Assembly: GCA_035236585.1 (NCBI GenBank)
Contig: CP141126.1
Location: 9,685,001-9,749,000, forward strand
Origin: Warburgia ugandensis
Taxonomy: Eukaryota; Streptophyta; Magnoliopsida; Canellales; Canellaceae
Direction of reading: 5' to 3'
Length of the DNA: 64,000 nt
Part shown: one piece after another, positions 24,531 through 35,459 of the stretch
Numbering within the stretch: position 1 is the stretch's first letter
How the letters are laid out: each line of letters starts with the position of its first letter
Notes under the pieces: model-generated
Told to the model about the DNA's origin: nothing
The model's input: the letters and a program-made list of their open reading frames with translations, nothing else
The model's database searches: none
Made by a program: the position numbers and the translations under genes

Positions 24531-25744
24531 GTTCACTCCACCACGGTTTCTTCTTCGGAGTCTTACCCGTGTTCATGTGCTTTAATTCTGGCTTCTTTCT
24601 TTCTTTTCCCAGAGAACCATGTAGAGCCCACTCACTAGCAATATAGCCCAACCAACGTTGCACATAGAAACCAACCGGATCAAATAAGAGTAAGTCAATT
24701 TAAGAATGGAAATGAGAGGTGATCTACCCATGAGCTGTAAGAAAAATGTCCCGGCGACACAACATCGTCACCTTTTTGAATGATCTAATTAAACAGTTCT
24801 TCTTGTAACCAATTAATATGCATTGTAGTTGGTTGGAGACAACTTGATTAGCATCTCACCTGATATAAGCTTGGTTCAGGTTTGAGTGTGGCTTTCTTCT
24901 TTAACTTAGACTTAGCTTTTGAGTGTGTGTGAATAATTTATTTTGTAATTCTTTGCTTGTATCAAGAAAAAAAACTGTCCTTTTAATTTATACTGTAAAC
25001 TAAACGAGACAGTAGCCAAAACTCGAAGCCGTTGAATATTTTCACGCCTCTAAGTTTGGGCCTTGACAAGGATGATTAGAAATCTAAAATCAACGATGTC
25101 AGTCTAATAATAATCTAATTGAGAGTCAAAGGCTTAGAATTTTCCCACAGTGAATAATTTTTATGCGCGGCTCTTCCATAGCAAGCTCTGCTAGAATTTT
25201 TATGAACACGCTACTATTTCTGCAAGCAAAAATATAGTCATCCACACCTGGACCTAATTAACATATATGACTAGCACACTCGAGCTGGAAGTAATGGGAC
25301 CAGTGCCTTTTGACAGAGATCCAATTTTCAGCAACAAGAGTGGCAGACCATGGTCTAGAAGATTGACGCGCTGACGCCACTTCCATCCATGTGGAACTCT
25401 GCTGTGTGATGCCAAACGTTTATATGAAGCACCATGTCAGTGATTGATCCAAGCCATTTAGCTCATTTCTTCCACATTCGATGTCCAACAGCCCAAAAAT
25501 CATGCAATTTGGACAAATCTAGTACCTGGAAAACAATGCTTTCCCTTTCGCCGGTCACTGACTGTCGGAAACTTGATGCAACCAACGGAGCACGTTCAAC
25601 TACTAGAAATACATTTTCCCGGACCATAGAATTATCGAAGTGCCATGCATTAAACAAAATGACGGTATCAGTTCTTTACAACAGCCCCAATACGGCGCTT
25701 ATAGTGGCTGATCCCCATCACCGCTACACTTACTGCTAGTACCA

Positions 25745-26330
25745 TACGTGTGTTTATATATATATATGCTATTATCTAGGTTTTGCCTAATTAAAGTGAT
25801 ACAATAAGTTTTAAGGTTAAATGGGCCAAAGTCATCTCAAAAAGTATGGGTTTTATTATGTTTAGATATATAATTTCTAATTTCTAAAATAAAAAATAAG
25901 AAAAAGAAATACAATTATAAATTGTTATAGTCTCCAAATTATATGTTTAATTCTTTTCTAACATTCCATCTCATTTTCCAAGAAGTTCATACGCATCAAT
26001 TTAGAAAATCAGGAACTGCGAGACTCAGGAATCATACCCGGTCTCATGGATTCAGGTACGCTTCTACATCTAGTCTATTATTCTTGATGAATTTCGTGGA
26101 GAATCTCAATGTGATGAAAGTTTTCATTGATAAAGTAATAATATAACAAGTGGTATCGGAGCGCTCACGTTAAATCATTTAGAAATAAGTTTCTTAATCT
26201 ATTTTTCTTCTCATGTGATTGCTTAAAATGGTTCCTAAAGACAACAAAGCATTTTCCTCTCTCTCTAGGATATTTGATCGAAAATTTTCAAAAGATTAGG
26301 ATTTCTATCTAGAAAAATCGTGGTACAGTA
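25745..26330 (+). mobile_element. Copia LTR end, primer site and gag start remnant
   Basis: TGTGTTTATATATATATATG near 25750 could be the LTR start. ATATAACA (ending 26148) is followed by AGTGGTATCGGAGC (26149-26162), an initiator-Met-type primer-binding site. About 65 bp on, ATGGTTCCTAAAGAC opens a short frame (FSSLSRIFDRKFSKD, stop, DFYLEKSW) resembling a copia gag start. It is inserted in the WAT1-like pseudogene. Confidence 0.5.
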
Positions 26331-26489
26331 GAAAATACATATATAGATACTTCAAATGAATGATCTGAACTGATAGATGGATTTAGGGACCCTCAAAACC
26401 TTAAAAAAGGTGAAAACAAAACAAAAATCATGCCATCAAGGACCCCGATTTGATCAAAACAAAATGAACAGTTCAGGCTCATCGTCTCC

Positions 26490-26662
26490 ACTAGACAATG
26501 TTCCTAGGATGCCATGCACAGAATTCTCTGGCAGGACAACGAGCGCAGGCGCCCCGTCGTGCGAGGAAAAGCAATGCCCCGCTGTCATGGATCGGGCGGG
26601 ATGCCAGGCGTCCTGGAATCCGGGACGCACGCGAGAGCGTCCCGGCGACCTTGTAAAAAGAT
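26490..26662. repeat. CpG-rich tract, possible scrap of the long LTR family
   Basis: The stretch is dense in GCGC, ACGC and GCGT words (GGGACGCACGCGAGAGCGTC near 26620), like the tracts inside the LTRs at 15830, 22440, 41060 and 46130. It ends abruptly against intron 5 of the WAT1-like pseudogene (GTGTATGCGTCC on the minus strand). No clear LTR terminus accompanies it. Confidence 0.35.
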
Positions 26663-27559
26663 TGGACGCATACACAGTAAGTTACTGTGAGAGGATGAAA
26701 ATCCCATCCAAGCTTCCACGAAGATGAGTTCCATCATCAAATTGGATCTCACAACAGACGAATTTGAAGTTTCTTAGTGAACTGGTGAACGCCAACTCAT
26801 AAACTTTATAGGAGGACCCTTCCAGAAGGCAACCGCGAAGGTTCCTCCAACACGCATCACAGAGCCCATCACCTTGGCCAATCCATGTAAATATGCTTTA
26901 TGGAAATACTCTAAATCCTGCAAAAACTTACATTAGAAAGCTTAAGAATTTGAGTTTTCCATCTGTTTCTTCTTTCTCAGATGGATTATAGACATGACCT
27001 CAATAAAGTTGCAATGACGAATGTGATGGAGAGGACTGTACAAGCAGCGGCAACGGCAAATGTTGCAGAAGTATAGTTGGGTGCAACATTTTACAGATTC
27101 AAACTCATGGTGATCCTGAAATGTAATAATCATATGCTGATGCTTCTTGATCAATTGAGTGAACAAGAGGAAGAGATCACAGCCGCCCACATAAAGCACT
27201 TGGGTGTGGTAAGAGAAATTACCCAATGAAGGAAATGAAGAAGATTTGGCAGAGTGTTGTAAGTTGTAGGGAAGGAGCAGTTTGCCTAGAAATTTAGAAG
27301 GAAACATAATTATAAGTTAAAACATAAAAATGGGAATACTGTCATTAAAATGGTGAAACATTTGTATTACCTGTCTGAGAAGTAAGCAAAAGGAGCCAAG
27401 ACAAGTGTTGCAATAGCTTGCCTATAAACTACAAATCCCCGCACTGATTGCAGCAGTGGAAAACAGTGACATGCCTGCATAAACTACTTGTAAGAAAAGC
27501 ATGGCAAGAAGGGGGCATTAAGCCCGGATGAACACAATTTTTTCTGAACCAGTCATGTC

Positions 27560-28300
27560 GGATAACCTTGCAAAGCGAAACAGTGTGTGTAAGAAAATCT
27601 CTTTCCAGAGTTGGCATCGATGGGGAACCAACTTCAATTTTGTATGTGTTTGCCATTTTGAAGCCTTGTCATGGTTGGTTCTGGACAATGGTCATTGGCA
27701 CTAATTAGGACCATCCGCAATATAGACTATGTGCCTATAGACTATGAATATAGATTGTGTTCTTCTCTAATGTTAGAATCAGAATCCAGCTCTTGAGTAT
27801 TGCCAACTTATAGAGAATCATTGAGGGCATTTCAGTTGGGATACAATGTACATGCAGGATCACATTATATTACTTTAGTTCCAATTGAAAGGAAACAAAC
27901 AGTCAAATCAAATGAAAGCTTCGGGGGTTCGGAGGCTTTCACGCTCGCAAGGTTTGGGCTAGTCAATGGAACATGACGCAAGGACCGACCCTCTCTTTTG
28001 GTCAGTTAACCCAAGCAGAATGGCCTTCACAGCGTAAGATCAGTATAGCTTCTGTTCCGGTCAAATAAAAAGCCTCAAAATGATGATTTTCCTTTCTCAA
28101 GCAATTGAAGAGTACTCTACCAGGTAGATTTGTGTTTCCCTTTTTTGTCTTTTTTATAGAGAGAGATTTAGAGGGGGATTATCTTATAGTCTGGGTCAGT
28201 TTAGTTCGGTTCGGTTAGTTCCACAAGATGTTTGGACGAAAACGGTAATCAACTAGCTGGGGAGGACGCCAAGTGACAAGTATGGTCCATAGCTTTACAG
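27560..28300. other. Region upstream of the WAT1-like pseudogene
   Basis: The first part keeps weak promoter homology with the live gene (GGACAATGGTCATTGGCACT, with AGGACCAT, near 27690). Beyond about 27730 nothing is recognised. Confidence 0.4.
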
Positions 28301-28301
28301 G

Positions 28302-28303
<2 letters not shown>

Positions 28304-28367
<64 letters not shown>
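28304..28367. repeat. (CT)n microsatellite, about 64 bp
   Basis: Uninterrupted CT dinucleotides. A (GA)n run of similar length lies about 1.05 kb to the right, forming a potential inverted pair. Confidence 0.97.
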
Positions 28368-28370
<3 letters not shown>

Positions 28371-29415
28371 CATAAATTACGCAGCGAAGAAATTTGTGTG
28401 TGGGCCCACTCTTTTGTATTGTCTGGTGGGTCCGAGGCAGTCATGACATATGTAGATGTGGGTCCGCACTCGGCTTATCTGGGCTTTTTAATGTTATAAT
28501 TATTCTGCGGAAGAGGGGGAATAGAGTCGCCACTCATGCCTTTATTGCCTAAGCGGAAATGCCGAGCTGGGCACACAAGGTACCCAAGTAGGTAGTAAGC
28601 AGTCCTATTAGATGTCAAGTTAGTAGTTATGTTAGTACTGGACTACGCATCCGTCTGTCCATAGTCGCATACTCCAGAGGCAATTTTTTGTCTGATTAGC
28701 AATTGAGGCCAGGTCCTTAATCAGGTGCTTTGGAAGAAATATTAACAGTAAGAAACTTAGTGGTCCAACAAGTCATAAGCCACGGGTCCCTAAATAGGTT
28801 TCTCTGAAAAAAAACAAAAGGTAAATGAAAGTAAATGTGAAGCAAAGGAAGCAAAGCGAGATGGCGTCAAGCAAGCAAATGGGTTATATTAACACCAATG
28901 GGCCACCACGCATTCTGAAGTTAATGCATTTGATGCGGTATTGGAATGTAAATAAATAAATAAAAATAACGAGTGGCGTAGTAGTCCAACAGCTGTTAGT
29001 CGTGAATCTTTAACTAGGCTGTTTAACCAGGCTGCCCTAAATAAATAAAAAATAACAAGACAGTAAACATAATACATGCGCTACAATACTGTAATATTAA
29101 TAAAAAATGTAAACGTGGCGCAGCTTAGGGGTGTGTCAGGTTGTTACCCATGGGTCCTTCACTAGGCCACCCTAAAGAAATAGAAAATGATAAGAAAGTA
29201 ATTGTTATGCACAAAATGTAAAATAGGACGTAAATAAAGTTATTAAAAAAAAAAAAAAAAACACTCAATAGTTCGTAGTCCTCAGCAATTTAGATTTAGC
29301 CTCAGTTGTTAAATGGGAAGACATCCACTTAGCCTATGGGAGTGGTCTTTACGAGTCTTATGGCATACGGTGGTTAGGGTGTGAAGTATGAGGAAAAATT
29401 GCCTATTCACTTAAT

Positions 29416-29475
<60 letters not shown>

Positions 29476-31570
29476 ATACTTTTGCACTCCCCTTTATATT
29501 TGTGAAAGAAAAATAAGAGAGAAAAAAAAGATCATACATACAAACATGGCGAATGCTGACTCTGACTGATCATCATATAGGGTTATGTTGCAAGAAGGCT
29601 TAGTGGAGGAGGGTGCCACTAGAGCAACTCTATCATTTTAGGCTAACATGTTATTTACGTTGTACACAAGATATTTTTCTAGACAGTGAAGTGGAGTAAA
29701 AAAGGAAGCTACTAAAAGAGTTGTAGAATCATAAATATCTCATTAAATAATAAAAATATGGTTTTATAATGTAAGCGAATATTAACTCCACTACATCAAA
29801 AAGCACATGAGAATAGATGAAAAAGAAGACTTGACCTAAACTTTTTAGACTCTACCACTCCTAATATATCATTTGGCAAAGTTTGGCAATTTTTTAGATG
29901 AAGATGAAGTTTAGTAACACTTTGGTTCTAAGAAGCCCCAACACTCTCTCCTAAATTTTTAAAGGAAGTTTTTTAAGGATTTCCATTTTGGCTCATTATT
30001 ACTTGCTTTTCACCCAGGATCACCACCTATTTATTGGAGAAATGAGATAATATGGCAACTAAGATGTCAAGGGCTAGTACATCGTTAGCGAGCATCGAGT
30101 CATGCTACAGCTCCATTGCCCCTTCCTCAAGCTCTCTCGAGTGAAGTAGCAGCGTAGTCTACTTGCCGATCACGTGGCAATGGCATGGCGCTGATGTGGG
30201 GGGCTAGATATGGTTGGATATTGCCTGTCATGCTTTCACCATTCAGAAAAGGCTTGGTGATGTCCTCGTTGGTGGCTTATGTTGTAGAGAAGAAAGATCT
30301 GACAAGAGCTGTGCCCCGCTGACTGTGATGCATCTCTTGGTCAGATTCCACTACCATTTCAAGGAATACCAAGTGACATCTGGGGCTCACTTTTGTTCTT
30401 CCAGATATTGTGCTGCTGAACAATTGCCTTTGTGTCTATAGCGGGGATTGTGCTGAGCTGCTAATTCTTCATTTTTGAGTATTAAGGATCGTGGTTTGCT
30501 AGAAAATTTCTTGAGGTTTTTTCACAGAGATGGGTCTTTTTAGTGGTAAAAAGTAAGGGTGTCTATAGAACTCGATTAGATATCTTGGTACCAAAAATTA
30601 TATACTCTGAAAATTTCTAAAGACTTCATTTTTGGACCTCTTGTAGATGTAAAATATACGGTGTAAAATAAAATCACCCTCTCTTAGATGCACAGGAGCC
30701 ATAAATGGAGGCCTTAGGTCTCTCTCTCATGATTTTGGTGGTCCGCCTTATTAGCTAAACGTAGACGGTGGGCATGGATCATGCGAGACACAAAACCTGG
30801 ATCATTAGCGACTGTAATGATTACGCTAACATGGAAAAGTACTTGCCAGAATGATCGACGCTATTATCCATTATGATGGGCCATACCCAAAAGCCTCGCT
30901 TACCAGCCTGCCTGCCCGAATCACCAGTGGAAACATTCTTATGAATGCTGGACGCTAGGCTTTTTCTCTTAACGATGGATCTGAATTATATTTTTGTCTT
31001 TGTTCCAAGGCCCGGTCCCAAAGGCCAACTAATGGCCCTTGTCTTGTTTGTACTCCGTTAATGTCATACTGCCGTTCTCCTTTCACTTTATAGCTTGTTT
31101 GAGACCATTCACACACCAAACTAGCCAGCCAACAAACTAGAGACATGTGCCCCCATACCTATTCACCATTTTAACTAGTTGTGCGTAAAACAAACCTTGG
31201 AAAACTTTTGAATGGCAAGTCCCTGAAGAAAAAAAGATTAAGAATAAGATGTCAATTTGTCATCGTCCATTACCACCCTTCAACTTTCCACTGGATTAAC
31301 AAAAGATAGAAATTACAACGACAAGAAGAAGAAAGAAAGAACAAGTTAAAGGAATAACTAGCAATATTTTATATCAGTTGCTCTGAGAAAGAGAGGCAAG
31401 AATGAACAAAGACCCAGACCCATATAAAGAGACCCACAACATTTCAAATTGAATAAATATAAAGAAGACCCACAGACGGAGTTACTACCATCTCAGCTTA
31501 TGTTGTTAGAAAACAAATCTTTCAATAGCCATGGAGACTTCAAAACAACTGCACCTTTGTTTTCTTCCAT
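28368..31570. other. Intergenic, no gene recognised
   Basis: Contains three diverged direct repeats (near 28765, 28985 and 29115), each with a GGGTCC(C/T)...CCTAAA block followed by an A-rich tail. Contains the (GA)n run at 29417-29472. The short frame at 30214-30441 has no family features. I see no tRNA or conserved exon. Confidence 0.45.
29417..29472. repeat. (GA)n microsatellite, about 56 bp
   Basis: Uninterrupted AG dinucleotides, complementary to the CT run at 28304. Confidence 0.97.
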
Positions 31571-31648
31571 TCAGGCTACCATCTTTGGGGATTGAACTTG
31601 AGCAACAACTTCGTCCTCCTTTGGAAATCCGCCTTTAGCTACTCTTTC
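31571..31648 (-). other. In-frame continuation of the Lys/Glu-rich protein after its stop
   Basis: Past the TAA at 31651-31649 the frame reads ERVAKGGFPKEDEVVAQVQS and PKMVA before a TGA at 31573-31571. QVQSPK repeats a motif seen upstream (VQVQSPKKEE). The TAA occupies the position of GAA in the upstream unit (SPKKEETVA), one G-to-T change away. It could be 3' UTR or a lost C-terminus. Confidence 0.6.
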
Positions 31649-34592
31649 TTACTTCTTTGGAGATTCAACATTGGGTTCAACTTTAGCCAATGTTTGTCCC
31701 TCTATTGGGGATTCAACGTCAGCAACTGTCTGTCCCTCCACTGGGGATTCAACGTTAGCTACTGTTTCTTCCTTCTTTGGAGACTGAACTTGGACAGACT
31801 TCTCGGTTACGACTTCGGTTTTCTTTTCTGTTTCAACTGGTTGCGAAGCAACAACCGCTGCAGCGGGTTGCTCTTCAGACGTGACCTTTTCGGTCTTCTC
31901 AGGTTCAGGAAGACCAGGCTTGGATTCTTCTGGTTTTTCTGCTTTCACTCCTGTCGGTGGCACATCGGCTTCCTTTTGAGTTATGTCAACATTCTGGGTT
32001 GATTCCTTTGCTTCACTCTGCGCAAAAAGAAAGAGTTGAATCCCGTTAATTAAGGTGCCATTCCATACTCGGTGTGGACAAGAGATTCAATATATGAACT
32101 GTCACTAGCTTCGAGTCCTCTAATAGTATGATTGGCAGGTAATTTTCTGAGTTAAAATGGCTTTACTGTGATCCTGGTACTTCTAACTTTGTCATTTGTT
32201 CTACACCCACGCATATTTTGACATTAAAAAGAAAAGATTCTACTATGCTAAACCAGTATGCGATGTAAATTAGAATTATTACTGCAACTTGAAAGGTAGA
32301 TTTTTCAATTATGTCATAAGATGACAACTAATAAAAGAGTAGATGTTACAGGCAGTTATGGAAAATGACAATGGTAATTCATTGATAGATCAAGGTGATC
32401 TACAAATAAACCCATAGTACAAATGATTTATGCTCAAGTTGGATACAAAAGGCCAAAACCTTAATCCAGTCACAACAAAGAGAGGCTAAAAACCTCTAAC
32501 TTTAGAACAGACAGAGTTATACAGAGAACATCAACTCCTATATTAGGTGAAAGCTTCAAATTCTGATATCATCTAAAGAAACCCCTTCCCTTGCTAATCC
32601 ATCTGCTTCCTTGTTAACGGTTCATTTGACGGGTACATAAGTGTGGATGGAAGACTTGAAAAGGGCTCTGCTTTCATCTAAGACATCCCATAGTTTTACA
32701 AGGGCCATTTCATAGTCCTGCAATGATGATAGATCGAAGTCTAGACTCGTTCCAAACTCTAATCCGACCTCTAGCTGTCAAGATGTCTGCCTCTTGGGCG
32801 AGAAAAATGAAGTTTGTTTTTTGTCAAATAATTAGAACCATCTGATTTTATGCGCAGGCCAGATATTACTTTCTCAAGCACAATTGAGATCAATCCAAAA
32901 GGTAAAATAAGGCGAGCACCAACCACAAACCTGTCATTTCACTGTGTCGCCCGCACGTCCTTGGGACCCTTAAATCCATATATTATTGAGTCCGGGGTGG
33001 ATGCCACCAACTTAAGACAGAAATAGGGACTAATTTCTACGAGGCAAAGCACATTTCCAAACACCCAAAAACAACTTTATAGCTAATCATACACTTAGTA
33101 GGCCCCAATAAAGCTAATCATGACCCAGCTCCTTCGAGTGAGTGCCAGCTTAAAAGTAGCAAATGAGGCTACTAAACGCTTTGAAAGTTTGCAGGAAATG
33201 AGATTAAGAGGAAGTTCATATGTTAAAGTTTGAGCAGTGATTATTCCAGGGTCCAATCAAATGCACACTTTATAAAATATTATCAACTTGTAGTGTAGAT
33301 CCCATCAGCTAGCCAATAAATTGTAGGAATTAAGTGTTGATCGTGCGTTATTAATTTGGATTCAATGATGGGTTAGGGTCATCGGATCATTAAGATATTT
33401 TATGTGCCATTTTAAGGCACGTAACATCATTCCTCCACCACAAAGTTCTAAAGAGATGATTGCCCATGTAATGGGCATACTAACGTGACCCATTGCACAT
33501 GGCATGCTCCTCATAATCTTCGGAAATGTCCTTCCATGGGTGTCACTTCAATTTCTCATGGTCCGAAATTCGTGGAGATTAGACAACCGTAATGATCCAA
33601 ATTCAATTTTCCATACTTGAATATCCACCCATACACAACACATGGTTGATTTGATCTCCATTGATGGATGATCATTGGTCCCACAGCTTTGGTATAAATT
33701 TGATAGCCTATTTTTTAGAGTTATATGGAACTACAAGGTGGTGTTTATCCATTTATCAGAGATATTGACCGTGGATTTCCCTAGGCTTGTTATTCTTGGT
33801 TTGGCAAAGGTTCAAAATATCTACTAGCTGTGTGTACAATTTGGAAGAGATTTTTCTCCGGGATTATAGTATCTCAATAATGGTCAACACCTAGAAACCA
33901 AAGAATATATAGCAAGTTCTGGATTCTGCTTGATTGAAGAGATTCAAAACAATAAAAAGGTCTGTCTGTATGGGCCTTTAATCACGCGACCAACAAACCA
34001 AGGATTAAGTTATTCCGGGAGAGTGATTGTGTCCCCTGCTACTTACAGCCTTAAACATCACGAGCGACGATCAGTATAACTTAATCCTTGGTTTGTTACT
34101 CTAATCGAAAAGGGAACTAAAAGAACCTCAAACCCATGAAAGAGAATGAACAAGGATTGAGAACGGGAATAAGAATCATGGATTCGGTTATTCCGGAATA
34201 GTAAAGTTTTTCCCCTGACTTTTGAGGCCTTATTACCTTGGGCTGTTTGTCCTTGACTAATTTTATGCACGTGATAAGGTTGCAAATAGCCGGAGAACAT
34301 AGTTCCGGAATAACTTATTCCCGTCCCAAACAGCAGCGAAGGAAGGAAGAAAGAAAATCAGGGAAGGAAAACATACCTCCTTGAACAAGCTACTGAGAGA
34401 TTTGCGCTTGCTTCCATCTTCTTCTACCTTGTCATCTTCTGCAACAATCTCCTTCGCAGCAACTTCTTCTTCGACCTTCTTCTCTCCTCCTTCAACCTTT
34501 TTCGTTTCTTCCGCATCGATCTTGGATTCCTCAGGCGCAGGAATGCCTGAGTCCAACTTCAGGTCCTTGGGTTTGGTTGCACAACCTCCCAT
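31649..34592 (-). CDS. Small Lys/Glu-rich protein with N-terminal myristoylation and palmitoylation signal, 2 exons
   Basis: Exon 1 is 34377-34592 (72 codons, donor GAG/GTATGT). Exon 2 is 31649-32017 (acceptor CGCAG/AGT), phase 0, giving 194 aa. The N-terminus MGGCATKPKDLK is a strong signal for N-myristoylation at Gly2 with a palmitoylatable Cys4, so membrane attachment is likely. The rest is Lys, Glu, Pro and Val rich, predicted disordered, and hydrophilic throughout. The C-terminal third holds tandem repeats of about 14 residues (ANVESPVEGQTV, ADVESPIEGQTL, AKVEPNVESPKK). A TATA-like TATAAAA lies about 140 bp before the ATG, with a T/C-rich leader. I recognise no catalytic domain, and similar small plant proteins are of unknown function. 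The same frame stays open for about 25 codons past the TAA (to 31571) and still encodes repeat-like residues, so the stop may be recent. Confidence 0.85.
32350..32830 (-). mobile_element. LINE remnant (RNase H end) inside the intron
   Basis: The minus strand reads TVNKEADGLAREGVSLDD (about 32555-32625), the final block of a LINE-type RNase H, where N-x-x-A-D-x-L-A-x-x-G is the conserved signature. Preceding segments (LQDYEMALVKLWDVLDESRA) fit the same domain with frameshifts between. About 190 bp of 3' tail follow to the left. It lies in the single intron of the Lys/Glu-rich protein gene, in the same orientation as that gene. Confidence 0.7.
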
Positions 34593-34732
34593 CTTATCGA
34601 CCGATCGATTTTCTTCTTCCTTTCAATTTCTAAGAAGAGAGAGAGAAAGGAGGAAGAAATAGAAGTGGTGGGAGAAAGGAGGAAGACGAAGAAGAAGAGG
34701 GGAATGGGTGAATTCTGTTGCGGGGTTCGGGA

Positions 34733-34739
34733 TTTTATA
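34733..34739 (-). promoter_or_regulatory. Probable TATA box of the Lys/Glu-rich protein gene
   Basis: ACTATAAAATCCCG on the minus strand, about 140 bp upstream of the ATG, followed by a T/C-rich leader (CTTTCTCTCTCTC near 34640). Predicted from position only. Confidence 0.5.
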
Positions 34740-35330
34740 GTAAGCGATTTCGGCGTTGGGACGGAAGGCGGAGAGAGAGAAGGGGAGAAACAGTTTGGGA
34801 TTTTAAATCACAGGCTGGAACTTATATCGAATAATTTTGTCAAAGAGAGGGAAGAGTGAGCGCTTGGTTTGCCACCTTCGGTTTTTCCATTTGCGGCCAA
34901 GTTCTTTTACCGGCTTCGAGAAAATCGCACCACCGCTTTCAACGCTGTCTTATTTATAGTACATTTTTGCTTGCCAAACGGAAAGGACAGATGAAAAGAC
35001 GAGCTCTCACTGGTGTCTGGCCGCGCAAATTGGTGCACGGTTTTCCCCGCAAGAAAATGCACATGTGGCCCCAAGTAGTTGGTGATTGAGACGGTTGATT
35101 TTGCAGGTGCCACGACATAAATACTGGGCCCAAATCATCTCCGTCCATTCCCCACTTGTGAAGTGATACTAATTTGGTGATCGTGGGGCGAAGATGAACG
35201 TGGAGCATCGCCTGATGAGAATGAACAGTTTCAATCGTCAATTTTAAAGGAGACCGAACATTGTGTTAGATCATTTAGGCGTGGGTGTAGATAGGCCTCT
35301 TAGGCAATCAAGGAAAATCATAATCTTTGT

Positions 35331-35452
35331 AAAGAACAATTTGATTAGTTGAGTCTTGACGAAATGGTTGTTATTGTATAACTTAGAGGTTGCGAGTTTA
35401 AGACATGAAAATAATTTTTTATAAAAAATACAAGATAAAGCTATGTATTATA
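35331..35452 (+). mobile_element. Diverged Au-type SINE
   Basis: GCGAGTTTAAGACATG (degraded B box), then an A/T-rich stretch and ATACAAGATAAAGCTATGTA, align with GGTTCAAAGCATGG...ATACAAGATAAAGTTAGCTA of the clear copy at 49698. CTTTGTA flanks both sides (about 35323 and 35458). Heavily decayed. Confidence 0.5.
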
Positions 35453-35459
35453 AATTCTT

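Larger units (their letters stand above)
24535..27556 (-). pseudogene. WAT1-like pseudogene with recognisable exons 1-5 and 7
   Basis: Exon 1 (about 27363-27556) reads MTGSEKIVFIRA and then has a stop where the live gene has Tyr, and later loses about 14 nt around GGGATTTG, shifting frame. Exons 2 (27223-27285, 63 nt) and 3 (26999-27115, 117 nt) keep the exact lengths of the live gene, but exon 3 has TAA in place of a Tyr codon (SLNL-stop-NVAPNYTSATFA). Exon 4 starts at 26917, contains another stop (VH-stop), and is fused near 26722 to the tail of exon 5 (WKLGWD) by a deletion. Exon 6 is not found. Exon 7 (24535-24657) has its acceptor AG changed to AA and an early stop. Intron 6 homology persists near 25280-25380. 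Foreign repeat DNA fills 25740-26660. Confidence 0.9.

Noticed and set aside
29381..29569. 62-codon frame with an (RE)n run
   Set aside because: It is the translation of the (GA)n microsatellite.
31592..32002. 136-codon plus-strand frame
   Set aside because: It is the antisense shadow of the Lys/Glu-rich exon on the minus strand.
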